A DNA stretch of 33,515 nucleotides from positions 1-33,515 of the IMG/VR virus record IMGVR_UViG_3300021478_000085, one strand, 5' to 3'. This document shows, piece by piece, positions 19,061 through 26,736 of this stretch. Below the pieces are notes generated by a model that worked only from the letters and a program-made list of their open reading frames with translations, was not told the DNA's origin and ran no database searches. Numbering within the stretch: the stretch's first letter is position 1; each line of letters begins with the position of its first letter. The DNA comes from a virus. Both the position numbers and the translations under genes were made by a program.

Positions 19061-19390
19061 TCAGTCGTATTCCCCCATCTTCGCAAGGGCGGCGCGCCGG
19101 ATGGTATCGATTGCCACATCGAACTCCGCGAGGGAATGGATGACGAAGCAGGCGGCACCGGCGCGTTTCCAGGCCTCGAGGCGGGCACACTGCAGGGGGG
19201 TGGGAGACTGGCCCGGGCGCTTCAATTCCATCTCGAAATGGTGGCCGTGCCAGCAGCCGAAAACATCGGGATCGCCGGAGACGGTGAAGACCGAGCCGTG
19301 TCGTTTGCGCCACTGGAGCGCCGGGTCGGCCTGGGCGAGCTTCTTGAGGCGGCGGGTGATCGAGGCGAGGAGCTGGCTCTCGAGGGGCAT
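19061..19390 (-). CDS. VRR-NUC family nuclease, 109 aa
   Basis: This is a small single-domain PD-(D/E)xK nuclease. Seen: SGDPDVFGCWHGHHFEMELK, with PD at residues 41-42 and E55-L-K57, then SPTPLQCARLEAW with the family Gln at 67, and GAACFVIHSLAEF. Phage VRR-NUC proteins cut branched or flap DNA in replication and recombination, and some serve as Holliday-junction resolvases. The position next to helicase and primase genes fits. The start at 19390 has only a weak ribosome site (CTGAAATCGG). Confidence 0.88.
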   Translation of the reverse strand: MPLESQLLASITRRLKKLAQADPALQWRKRHGSVFTVSGDPDVFGCWHGHHFEMELKRPGQSPTPLQCARLEAWKRAGAACFVIHSLAEFDVAIDTIRRAALAKMGEYD

Positions 19391-19483
19391 CCGATTTCAG
19401 AGATTCTTATCTTATGCTATGTCATGTAATGAGATGGGATCGGAAGCGATCTGAGCTGATGGTATCGGATCGTATCGAAATCT
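19391..19483. other. Short intergenic region with ATCGGAT and ATAAGATAAG words
   Basis: The minus strand contains GATACGATCCGATACCATC, AGCTCAGATCGCTTCCGATC and GCATAAGATAAGAATCTCTG. The same words recur in 19961-20138, so these are probably binding sites for one regulator. No gene here. Confidence 0.55.
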
Positions 19484-19960
19484 TCATCCCTCCCACTTCG
19501 GCGGCTTGGCGTCGATGCGCTTCGGGCTGGCGGCGGTGGCCAGCTTGCGCGACATCGACAGGAAGGTCTTGCTCAGTTCGCTGAGCACCGCCGAGAAGGC
19601 CACGTGGGTGACGCGCTGCTCCTGGGTCAGCTTCTCGTCCTGCACGTAGTCCACGATATCTTTGGCCAGCCCGACCTTGCGCTTGCCCTGCTTGACGCGC
19701 CGCTGGGAGGCCTTGATGTGCGCCTGGGGCTCGATCACCGTGTAGCCGTAGCCCGGCTGGTTTTCGAACCACAGGCGGCGCGCCTGCTGCATCTCGGCGC
19801 GGAATTTGTAGAACTGCTGCCGCCCGCGCGGAGTGCGGATGTCCACTCCAGCCAGCTCGCCCAGCACCTCGTAGCTGAAGTTGGTCTCGCCCCGGTCGAG
19901 CAGCGGGCCGATTCCGTCCAGCAGGCGCTTCCACTCGGGATGGCGATAGGTTTGTCCCAT
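19484..19960 (-). CDS. Phage protein of unknown function, 158 aa
   Basis: It starts MGQTYRHPEWKRLLDG. The core ETNFSYEVLGELAGVDIRTP then GRQQFYKFRAEMQQARRLW and GYGYTVIEPQAHIKASQRR is a familiar phage pattern: a helix-turn-helix-like segment with a dictated G-R-x-x-F-Y. Such proteins are found near replication genes and are often taken for DNA binding. A helical tail (LTQEQRVTHVAFSAVLSEL) follows. A candidate to bind the repeats on either side of its own gene, by position only. Confidence 0.76.
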   Translation of the reverse strand: MGQTYRHPEWKRLLDGIGPLLDRGETNFSYEVLGELAGVDIRTPRGRQQFYKFRAEMQQARRLWFENQPGYGYTVIEPQAHIKASQRRVKQGKRKVGLAKDIVDYVQDEKLTQEQRVTHVAFSAVLSELSKTFLSMSRKLATAASPKRIDAKPPKWEG

Positions 19961-20138
19961 AAAAGAGTCTCTTATCTTAAGTTATCGGATGAAATGACAA
20001 CGTATCCTAGCGCAGCATATGCAATCATATGGCAGCATATGAGAACTCTCAAACCTTGGGAAAAGCCTTATCTTATCTGACGCCATGAAATCCGATGCCA
20101 GCTGAGCTTATGCGATGGCACCTTATCGCACGCGAAAC
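19961..20138. other. Intergenic repeat region with CATATG 10-mers and ATAAGATAAG sites
   Basis: It contains three consecutive 10-base units ending in CATATG (GCAGCATATG at 20012, CAATCATATG, GCAGCATATG at 20032), one per helical turn. The minus strand has CAGATAAGATAAGGC and CTTAAGATAAGAGACTC, matching 19391-19483. It lies upstream of 19484-19960 and after the end of 20139-20739. Probably operator plus promoter. No gene seen. Confidence 0.6.
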
Positions 20139-20739
20139 CTATGCGGCGGCCTCTTCCTCGTCCTGTTGCCATGCGCAGTCGATCACGTCACATCGTCCGT
20201 ACAGGCCGCCGTTGCGGGGCCGCCACCGGCCAAAGCCGATGAACTTGCCCATCACCTTGAGGTGCTGGAGGAAGGCGTCCTCGGTGACGATGGGGTCGCC
20301 GACGTAGAAGGTCACCGTGCCTTCCCATCGCCGCACGATGGGGAAGATTCTCTTCACCCGCCTGGAGCCGCCCCGCTTTCCGTTCGCCGAGCAGAACAGC
20401 CGCTCCTCCTCCAGGGCGTCTTTGTGGACACCCAGATCAATCCCCTCGAGCACAATCACCCCGGCGTCGATATGCTTGGTGTAGGTCGAAGTGCCCTTGC
20501 CGGGAATCTTCATCCCCAGATAGAGCGCCGAGGCCTTGAAGGTGCTGGAGATCATGTTGGCCGGGATGTAGACCATGCCCTGCTCGTCGTAGTGGGCCTT
20601 CTCTCTCCAGGTCCGTTCCTCGTAATCCATGTCTTGCTCGCGCGTCTTCTTCGGCGTCCCGTGGTGCCGGGAAAAGGAGATGGGCGATGCGCTTTTCAAT
20701 CGGCAGATTGCTTGTGGCATCGCCAGCAGTATCCTGCAA
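20139..20739 (-). pseudogene. Phage replication-block protein with a frame break near 20658, about 200 aa
   Basis: Two frames join to one natural protein. The front, from a TTG at 20739, reads LQDTAGDATSNLPIEKRIA, HLLFPAPR. One base later (in GGG, 20660-20658) the other frame continues TPKKTREQDMDYEERTW, REKAHYDEQGMVYIPANMI, YLGMKIPGKGTSTYTKHID, RRVKRIFPIVRRWEG, IGFGRWRPRNGGLYGR. The joined order (P-R-T-K-K, E-E-R-T-W, G-M-V-Y-I-P-x-N, GKGxxTYTK, GxGRWRP-x-x-GGxYGR) is a phage family I remember without known function. Without the shift only a 158-aa part from the ATG near 20630 could be made. A mutation, a programmed shift or a sequence error all remain possible. Confidence 0.68.
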
Positions 20740-20792
20740 TTGAAAAACAAATACAAGAGTTTTATCTTTTTAATCTGTAAGGTCGGGCACCC

Positions 20793-20987
20793 TCAGTCCG
20801 CGCTCGCCTCGGCCACCAGCGGGATACTCGCCCCGGCCCGCTTGCGCTTGCGGCGCTCGGGCGCGGTGACGACCAGCTGGACGCGCTTGTTGTCGGCGGT
20901 TTTGAGTATCAGCATCAATGAGCCCGTGTTGGCCTTGGCGGCCTCGGCGAGCGCGAGTAGATCGTCGCGGTTGATTTCAATCTTCAT
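20793..20987 (-). CDS. Small protein coupled to the primase-helicase, 64 aa
   Basis: The start MKIEINRDDLLALAEAAK overlaps the primase stop (ATGA), with GGAGCAGAT in front. The sequence is one helix, then strands (GSLMLILKTADNKRVQLVVT) and a basic end (PERRKRKRAGAS). It is most likely a small accessory replication protein. Not recognised. Confidence 0.7.
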   Translation of the reverse strand: MKIEINRDDLLALAEAAKANTGSLMLILKTADNKRVQLVVTAPERRKRKRAGASIPLVAEASAD

Positions 20988-22849
20988 ATCTGCTCCAGAA
21001 TTCGTGCCCAGGTCGGGTTCCATGTCCACGCGCCCGCATGTTTGTTGAGGACGCCCGCGTAGACCAGCTTGCTCAAGACTTCGTAGGTTTTGGTCGGCTG
21101 CCAGCCGATCTGGTCCTTGACCTCCTTGGCTTCGAAGCTCTTCCCCCGGAAGACGCGCAGCAGGCTTTGCAGCTCGGGGTAATGGGCGGCCACCGGGCCG
21201 TCCAGAATGAAGTCGTAGTCGAGCGTGGCCTCCCGAAACATGAGGACCGCCTGCAGTCCCTTCAGGTGCCGCCCGCGCACGCTGACGAGGCGGGCTGGAT
21301 CGTTGATCGCGAGATTGGGGAAGCGCCCGAGCACGATCTGCGTGTCGCTGCAGGCCTGCATCGCGAACGTGCCTGCGGCCCGGCTGAACAGGTCGAGCGA
21401 GGCGGCGGTCTTGCTGTCGTGGTGGAGGAGCAGGATGGCGCTCTTGGTCTCTATCGCGATCTCGCCGAGCATCATGATTTCCTGAGCGTCCAGCTTGACC
21501 ACGTTCCGCTTCTTGTCGTCTTCGCCGAAGCCGCGCAGCGCGGTGAGCGAGTCGAGCATGACGAACTGGGCCGGACGCCGGAGGATCTGTTCCGTCAGCC
21601 AGGGCCGGAACCCGGGGTCAGAGATCGTGCCCGCATCGCGGGGCCGGGTCACGATGTCGAGCGGCTGGTTGGGCCGACTGGCGCGGCATTTGACGAGGAA
21701 GTCCTGCAGCGAGGCTTCGCCCTGCTGGTCGTCCCACTCGACGATCAGCACACCGGCTCCGCCTTTCACGGTGGTGTAGTTGTCGAACAGAGGCAGGCCA
21801 TTGGCAACGCTCATGGCCATCCCCACTCCGAGCACGGTCTTGCCGATTTTGCTCGGCGCGACCAGGAGCGCGATGGAAGGGACGCTGACCATGTCCTCGA
21901 TCAGTGCCTGGGGTCGCGTGATCACGCGGTGGCGCAGCTCCTCGATGGGATAGGCCTGGGGCCACTCCACCGGCTTTTTCTCCGGCGGCGGCTGGTTGTG
22001 CATCCAGGCTTCCTGGTTGTCGAGCCCGAGCAGGTGCTTGGCCCGCTTGTAGACGCGCTCGTCGATCAGCCCGGCGAGCGTGCGCAGACCGGTGATATCC
22101 TTGCCGTCGTCGTAGGACTGAAAGGTCGAATCGACCTCTTTGTCGGCGGCCCTTAGATCCGCCGCCTCCCGCCACTTCACCCGGAAGATGGCGCGCATGA
22201 GGCGCTGCGCTTTCTCGAGCGGCCACGCGGCGCGGCATAAGGCCCCGGCGAGCGCGAGGAAGATCTGGTGGCACGCCCCGTCGCGCGCATGGCGGCCCAG
22301 CATGATCGCGACCGCCGTGTGCCGGACCCGCTCCATCAGGTCGTTGCGCTCCGCCTTGCCCGGGAAGCCCGCGCCGCCCACGAACTCGATGGGCTCGTCG
22401 TTGGGATGGACCGATGGCGGTGCCATGGTATTGAGGCATTTGCCTCCTTTGTCCTGGCAGCGGATTTCGATCAGGCAGGCCTCTTTCGGATCGTCGACGG
22501 CGGGATCGAGATAGCGGAGGGTGGCGGGCGGCTCGTCGCAGAGGTACAGGTAATGCGTGGGCGTCACCTCTCCGTGCCCCCACTTCATGCCGGTCGGCAG
22601 CTCATACTCGATCCAGGCCCACACGCCTTCCAGGCAGTCGATGTCGATATCGGTCAGGTTCTTGGGGCCGGTGAGGACGCAGAGGTTCTGGCGCTCGCCG
22701 TTGAAGTACTTCTGGAAGTCCTCGGGCGCGGTGATCCGTAGTTCGTTCCAGCCCGGGATCACCGGCCCCTTCTTCATGAAAGGGGCCGGGACCGTGAACA
22801 TCTGGCGCTCGGTGAGAAACCACTGCGCCGATTCCCTCGCTTTCATCAT
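20984..22849 (-). CDS. Bifunctional primase-polymerase / RepA-like helicase, 621 aa
   Basis: The N-terminal prim-pol domain (about residues 1-180) shows the catalytic TDIDIDCLEG (D67, D69, D71), GEVTPTHYLYLCDEPP and IEIRCQDKGGKCLNTMAPPS (the conserved R/K-G and P-P-S elements). The C-terminal AAA_25/RepA-type helicase has Walker A APSKIGKT (331-338), VLIVEWDDQQGE (Walker A' region), FVMLDSLTAL (Walker B, 429-438) and SAILLLHHDSKTA (sensor, H-H-x-x-K). A winged-helix-like tail (WQPTKTYEVLSKLVYAGVLN) ends it. It would start and unwind phage replication forks. The start may be either of two adjacent Mets. Confidence 0.93.
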   Translation of the reverse strand: MMKARESAQWFLTERQMFTVPAPFMKKGPVIPGWNELRITAPEDFQKYFNGERQNLCVLTGPKNLTDIDIDCLEGVWAWIEYELPTGMKWGHGEVTPTHYLYLCDEPPATLRYLDPAVDDPKEACLIEIRCQDKGGKCLNTMAPPSVHPNDEPIEFVGGAGFPGKAERNDLMERVRHTAVAIMLGRHARDGACHQIFLALAGALCRAAWPLEKAQRLMRAIFRVKWREAADLRAADKEVDSTFQSYDDGKDITGLRTLAGLIDERVYKRAKHLLGLDNQEAWMHNQPPPEKKPVEWPQAYPIEELRHRVITRPQALIEDMVSVPSIALLVAPSKIGKTVLGVGMAMSVANGLPLFDNYTTVKGGAGVLIVEWDDQQGEASLQDFLVKCRASRPNQPLDIVTRPRDAGTISDPGFRPWLTEQILRRPAQFVMLDSLTALRGFGEDDKKRNVVKLDAQEIMMLGEIAIETKSAILLLHHDSKTAASLDLFSRAAGTFAMQACSDTQIVLGRFPNLAINDPARLVSVRGRHLKGLQAVLMFREATLDYDFILDGPVAAHYPELQSLLRVFRGKSFEAKEVKDQIGWQPTKTYEVLSKLVYAGVLNKHAGAWTWNPTWARILEQI

Positions 22850-22868
22850 CGGAGGTCAGCCTCCCTGG

Positions 22869-23672
22869 TTAATAGGGCCGGTCGGGGTCGTTGTCTTCCT
22901 GGTCCTGATCGGCCTCGCCGCCGGTGATGTCGTAGGCGGTCGTGTCCACCGTCATCGGCGTGAGCAGGCCGCGCATGCGTTCGTGATAGGGCGCGAGGAT
23001 TGCGCTCTCGCTCTCCGGCAGCGCCGTGTAGAGCTGGAAGCGGATCTTCGCGTAGGGTACGCCGCCTGTAGAGGTGGCGGGCTCGAGCACGAGCTTGGTG
23101 GTCACCGTCCAGTAGCTCAGGCCCGCGCTGATCAGGTTGAGCGAGTACTTGGTGAAATTGGCGAGCGAGGTGGGCGGGACGGCGAGCAGGTGCGGCAGCA
23201 TCTGGCCGGGCATCAGGATCAAAAGCTCGCGCAGGTCTTTGCAGGCCTGCCCCGGCCCGGCGCTTCCGTCGGCGGCCCGGGCGCTGTTGAAGGCCGCCAT
23301 CGGGCAGTCGGTGCAGTTGCCGCCCGGATCGCCCTCGCCGATGAAGCCGTCCTTGCTGCTGCAGTCGGGCGGCCCGACGCGGCCTACGCCGAAGGGCTTC
23401 TTCCAGTAGGCGCGTGCCTGCCGGAAGGCGGTGATCACGCCGGTCACGCTGCTCCGGCGCTCGACCCCGCCTGGGGTCTCGACCTTGAAGTCGCGGTCGT
23501 CGCCCGAGGGCACCTTGATGCGCGCGAGTGAGCGCGGAGAGAACTGCTGGCCGCCCAGGTTCTCGTCGATCAGGGCAAGCACCTTGCGCATCGCCCCGGG
23601 CTGGAGCAGGGGATAGTCCTTGCGCACGGTGGGCACTTCAATCGTCTGGTTGTCGTCATTCTGCGGATTCAT
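22869..23672 (-). CDS. Conserved phage replication-block protein with four Cys, 267 aa
   Basis: Its central motif PDCSSKDGFIGEGDPGGNC-x2-CP, then GPGQACKDLRELLILMPG, is typical of a phage family placed beside SNF2-like helicase and primase genes. The four cysteines should bind zinc. The N-terminus includes QQFSPRSLARIKVPSGDD and the middle LLAVPPTSLANFTKYSLNLI. The acidic end (ADQDQEDNDPDRPY) resembles that of single-strand DNA-binding proteins, which I consider the likeliest role. Its start overlaps the preceding gene by 17 bases. Confidence 0.8.
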   Translation of the reverse strand: MNPQNDDNQTIEVPTVRKDYPLLQPGAMRKVLALIDENLGGQQFSPRSLARIKVPSGDDRDFKVETPGGVERRSSVTGVITAFRQARAYWKKPFGVGRVGPPDCSSKDGFIGEGDPGGNCTDCPMAAFNSARAADGSAGPGQACKDLRELLILMPGQMLPHLLAVPPTSLANFTKYSLNLISAGLSYWTVTTKLVLEPATSTGGVPYAKIRFQLYTALPESESAILAPYHERMRGLLTPMTVDTTAYDITGGEADQDQEDNDPDRPY

Positions 23673-24186
23673 CGTTCGTCTCCTGTTCTTCCTGGTTGAT
23701 TTCCTGTTCGAATTCTTCGGCGTAGGCCCGCGCCTTTTTCTGCACGCGGATGCTGAAGGCCGGTTTGATGTTGAGAATGTGGGCGAGCGCGGGCGGCAGG
23801 AGCTTCTCGAGCGCGCCCGGCTGGAGCCCGCTGATCAGCTTGTGATGATCCTCGAGGTCCTTGATGTATTTGGTCAACGACTGCGTCGAGTAGTTCTCGC
23901 TCACCATGCGCCCGAGGCCGCTGATCTTGAGCGCCTCGCAGACCATCGGGCGCGAGACGCCGGTGATCGGATAGACCCAGGGCTCGCGGTGCGGGGAGAC
24001 CAGATAGTTTTTGACGGCGAAGCAGGGCAGGCCGGTGGCGCTCAGGTAGCCGACCAGGGCCGGTTCCAGCGTCTTCAGCTGGCCGTCGACTTCCTTTAGG
24101 CGCTCTTTGAGCGCGCGCTTCTCGAGCGTCAATTCGACGAAGCGCGCGGCGGCCTGATATTCGGGCGTCTCAACTAGTGACGACAT
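23656..24186 (-). CDS. Hypothetical protein between SSB-like and helicase genes, 176 aa
   Basis: The first 50 residues are a coiled coil (ELTLEKRALKERLKEVDGQL). Then comes a strand-rich part (AVKNYLVSPHREPWVYPITG) and two helical segments. The C-terminus is acidic (EEFEQEINQEEQETNDES). The overall design (coiled coil, small nuclease-adjacent domain, acidic end) is seen in phage replication clusters. Both ends overlap neighbours by 17 bases. No family assigned. Confidence 0.76.
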   Translation of the reverse strand: MSSLVETPEYQAAARFVELTLEKRALKERLKEVDGQLKTLEPALVGYLSATGLPCFAVKNYLVSPHREPWVYPITGVSRPMVCEALKISGLGRMVSENYSTQSLTKYIKDLEDHHKLISGLQPGALEKLLPPALAHILNIKPAFSIRVQKKARAYAEEFEQEINQEEQETNDESAE

Positions 24187-25600
24187 GCTGGGCTCCTTTT
24201 TTCTTCAGTTGTTCGAGGACCGGCCCGGCGAGATCGCCTTCTCCCAGGACACTGTCGATCAAGTCGCGCCGGGCCTCGATGGCGCGCAGGATGTATGCGT
24301 CGATGCTATCGGCGACGACGAGGTGGTAGAACACGCAAGGCCTGGACTGCGGCGGTCGGTGGATGCGCTTGCGCGATTGCAGGTAGTTGGCGAGCGAGAA
24401 GTCGAGCGAGTAGTAGATGGCCACGCGCGCCCGGGTCAGGTCCACGCCCACGCCGCCACTCTGGATCTGCACGGCGAGCACGACCGGATCGCTAGCGAGC
24501 TGCCACGCGCGCAGCTCGTCCTTCGAGCCGGACAGTTCCATCGAGGCGAGCCCGGCCTTCGCGCTCGCGCGGTGGACCGCTTCGAGATCGGCCCGGAAGC
24601 GGCAGAAGACCACCACCGGCTCGCGCAGATCCATCAACAGTTCACAGAGCAGATCCTCCTTGGCGGTGTCGATCTGGTGGCGCGTGCCGCCTTCGTCTTC
24701 GAGCGCGCCGCCGGTGATCTGGGCGAGGCGCAGGAGGCGCACCAGGGCGTTGGCGGCGGTGGCCTGCTGGGTGCCGATCCAGGCGATCATCTCGCGCTCC
24801 ATCTCGCCATAGATGCGCGCACCCTCTTTGCCCATGACGGTGGTGCGCGTCTCGTCGAGCACGGCGGGCAGCGCGAGCACGCTCTCGTCCACCTGGAAGG
24901 CCAGCTCCTTGAAGCGCGCACGCAGCCCGTCGAGATTTCTCCAGCCGACGATCTCTTTGTTGAAGTAGCCGCCCATGATGGCGTACTCGTTCTTGAAGCG
25001 CCAGTAGCTGCGGTCGAGGTGGAAGGGGTTGAGGAAGCGGAACTGCGCCCAGAAGTCGATGGGCAGGTGCGGCATGGGCGTGCCGGTCAGGCCCAGCCGC
25101 CGCCGCGCCATCAGGCCGACCTTGGCCAGCCACAGCGAGGTGCGGCCCTGCGGCTCTTTCGCCCGGTGCAGCTCGTCGGCGATCACCATGTCCCATAAGC
25201 GGTTCGCCGCCCAGCTGCCGAAGGGGGCAAGGCGCGCCGCGTCGTAGTTGATCACGATGGCCACCGGCTTATGGCGCTCCCGGCCCCAGCTGAGGATGCG
25301 CATCGCTTCCTTGTGCTTGCGCTCGACCGTGTAGCCTGCGCGGTCGTCAAGCGCCAGGACGTGGAAGTAGCCGGGGGCATAGCGGGCGAACTGCTGCTCC
25401 CAGGTGGGGACTACGCGCAGGGGGCAGGCGACGAGCATCTCCTTGACGCCGTCGTCCACCGCCAGCTCGGCGGCCACCCGGCTCTTGCCCAGGCCCATGG
25501 CGAGCGCCAGCATGGCTCCGTTCTGCTGGCGGCTCCACAGGCCGCGTACGAAGCGGAAGGCCTCCTCCTGGTGCGGCCAGCGCGGCGGGATCGGGCTCAT
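24170..25600 (-). CDS. SNF2-family DNA helicase/translocase, 476 aa
   Basis: The start MSPIPPRWPHQEEAF is preferred because its ATG overlaps the upstream stop (ATGA); a GTG two codons earlier is weaker. Motif I is MGLGKS (35-40), II is DELH (142-145) in place of DEAH, III LTGTP (171-175), V GGVGVDLTRA, and VI LQSRKRIHRPPQ with the SNF2-type R-x-H-R. The Q-like front (WPHQEEA) is also right. It is a phage remodelling helicase of the kind found in replication-recombination blocks. Expected substrate: double-stranded DNA or stalled forks. Confidence 0.93.
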   Translation of the reverse strand: MSPIPPRWPHQEEAFRFVRGLWSRQQNGAMLALAMGLGKSRVAAELAVDDGVKEMLVACPLRVVPTWEQQFARYAPGYFHVLALDDRAGYTVERKHKEAMRILSWGRERHKPVAIVINYDAARLAPFGSWAANRLWDMVIADELHRAKEPQGRTSLWLAKVGLMARRRLGLTGTPMPHLPIDFWAQFRFLNPFHLDRSYWRFKNEYAIMGGYFNKEIVGWRNLDGLRARFKELAFQVDESVLALPAVLDETRTTVMGKEGARIYGEMEREMIAWIGTQQATAANALVRLLRLAQITGGALEDEGGTRHQIDTAKEDLLCELLMDLREPVVVFCRFRADLEAVHRASAKAGLASMELSGSKDELRAWQLASDPVVLAVQIQSGGVGVDLTRARVAIYYSLDFSLANYLQSRKRIHRPPQSRPCVFYHLVVADSIDAYILRAIEARRDLIDSVLGEGDLAGPVLEQLKKKGAQHVVTS

Positions 25601-25836
25601 GGCCACATCCCGGCGCGCTCGAGCGCGAGCGTGAGCAACAGGAGCATCTCCAGCTCCTTGCTGGTATAGGCGCGTTCGGGATGGCGCAGGCGGTTGACCA
25701 GGACACGCAGCACCTCGCCGGTGAAGGTGGGCGAGCGCAGGGTGTCGGCCAGCGCCGCGATCCGGTCAATGGTATGTTTTTTGTCAGAAGTTTTAAATTT
25801 TTCTTGTATATTTAAATCGGAGATAGGGACGGGCAT
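25597..25836 (-). CDS. Small protein, first gene of the replication operon, 79 aa
   Basis: The start MPVPISDLNIQEKFK lies with AAAGGACC about a dozen bases ahead. A Lys-rich front (KTSDKKHTIDRIAALADTL) leads to a helical core (GEVLRVLVNRLRHPERAYTS, LEMLLLLTLALERAGMWP). The first 40 codons are AT-rich compared with the rest of the operon. ATGA overlap with the helicase gene. Function unknown; may bind the helicase. Confidence 0.74.
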   Translation of the reverse strand: MPVPISDLNIQEKFKTSDKKHTIDRIAALADTLRSPTFTGEVLRVLVNRLRHPERAYTSKELEMLLLLTLALERAGMWP

Positions 25837-25908
25837 GGTTCGGTGTCGGGTCCTTTCTGCCGTCCGGTTCCCGGGAAGGAGTTTCGGGCGGCTTTGGAGA
25901 CGCATCTG

Positions 25909-25937
25909 ATTCTGCTCGCAATGCAGGTTCCTGTCAA
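25909..25937 (-). promoter_or_regulatory. Leftward promoter of the replication operon
   Basis: On the minus strand, TTGACA (25937-25932), a 17-base spacer, then CAGAAT (25914-25909). The -35 is perfect and the -10 is four of six. A TGCAGGT word lies inside the spacer (25922-25928). The leader to the ATG at 25836 is about 65 bases. Confidence 0.7.
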
Positions 25938-25977
25938 GAAGCAAACCCGCAATTACGCGGGGCGGAGAGAACCGAAC

Positions 25978-26514
25978 ATGAAGAAAAAGACAAATCTACA
26001 GACGCCGACTGAGGGGGAAGTCAAGCCGCGTCAGCATGGCCCTCAGAAGGAAAAGACGCAGATCACAATTCGCGTGGATACGAACCTGATGAACGAGGCG
26101 TATGCACAGATGAAGGAGGACAATACCCGCATCACCGACATCGTCGAGCGCGGCCTCGTGCTGGCGCTCACCGAGCGCAACCACCAGTTGCCGAAATGGA
26201 ACAAGGAAGTGCGTTTCATGGTGGCCAACGCCACCAAGCAGCAGCAGGCGCTGATTCGCGGCCTGCTGATCGCCATGGTCGAGCCGCTGCTGGACCGGAA
26301 GGACACCACCACCAACAAGGTGATTGTGGATGGAAAGCAGCGGGCGGCGGTGTTTATCAGCCATGCGTTCACGCCCGAAACCGAGAAAATCTTCGAGCTG
26401 GTGCGCTGGTTTCTCGAACTGCGCAATAAATCGCCGCATGCCCCTGCCGCTCTCGAGTACTACTCGCGCTACGGCAAGAGCGCCGAGGAGATGGCCGAGC
26501 TGGCCAACCTCTAA
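25978..26514 (+). CDS. Ribbon-helix-helix regulator-like protein, 178 aa
   Basis: The start MKKKTNLQTPTEGEV has GGCGGAGAG before it. Residues about 27-62 read TQITIRVDTNLMNEAY, then MKEDNTRITDIVERGLVLAL, the strand-helix-helix form of Arc/MetJ-type DNA-binding domains, with a basic arm in front. The rest, a helical body (QQQALIRGLLIAMVEPLLD, TEKIFELVRWFLEL), probably drives oligomerisation. It stands between the leftward replication promoter and the rightward structural genes, so it is a likely switch between the two. Its targets may be the TGCAGGT sites at 25922, 26518 and inverted at 26541. Confidence 0.8.
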   Translation: MKKKTNLQTPTEGEVKPRQHGPQKEKTQITIRVDTNLMNEAYAQMKEDNTRITDIVERGLVLALTERNHQLPKWNKEVRFMVANATKQQQALIRGLLIAMVEPLLDRKDTTTNKVIVDGKQRAAVFISHAFTPETEKIFELVRWFLELRNKSPHAPAALEYYSRYGKSAEEMAELANL

Positions 26515-26517
26515 GAC

Positions 26518-26565
26518 TGCAGGTTTTTAAAATCCGCAGCACCTGCACTTGCGCCGGGCTATAAT
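26518..26565 (+). promoter_or_regulatory. Rightward promoter and TGCAGGT inverted repeat
   Basis: TGCAGGT (26518-26524) and ACCTGCA (26541-26547) form an inverted repeat with a 16-base centre. A perfect TATAAT follows at 26560-26565. The matching -35 position (CAGCAC) is poor, which suits activation by a bound protein at the repeat. Nine bases separate TATAAT from the ATG at 26575, so the message would be nearly leaderless. Confidence 0.55.
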
Positions 26566-26574
26566 TGGCCCCAG

Positions 26575-26736
26575 ATGTTGAACAAGGCCCGGCGGCAGGA
26601 AAAAGTGCAGCAGGTCATGGGCGAGTTCAAACGCGGCCAGCTGCACTCGGGATCGAAACAGGGACCGACGGTCAAGCGCCGTCCCCAGGCCATCGCCATC
26701 GCCATGCAGCAGAGCGGCCAGGGGAGGCGCAAGTGA
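26575..26736 (+). CDS. DUF6496-like small basic protein, 53 aa
   Basis: The phrase QQVMGEFKRGQLHSGS followed by VKRRPQAIAIAMQQS matches the DUF6496 pattern V-M-x-E-F-K-x-G-x-L-x-S-G, then K-Q-A-I-A-I-A, found in phages and many bacteria. The protein is basic and helical and may coat DNA. Its end carries GGGGAGG, the ribosome site of the next gene, and its stop overlaps that gene's GTG. The start is inferred; there is no ribosome site before it. Confidence 0.8.
   Translation: MLNKARRQEKVQQVMGEFKRGQLHSGSKQGPTVKRRPQAIAIAMQQSGQGRRK

Noticed and set aside
21038-22156. Rightward open frame of 372 codons opposite the primase-helicase
   Set aside because: The leftward frame has all primase and helicase motifs; this one has none and no ribosome site.
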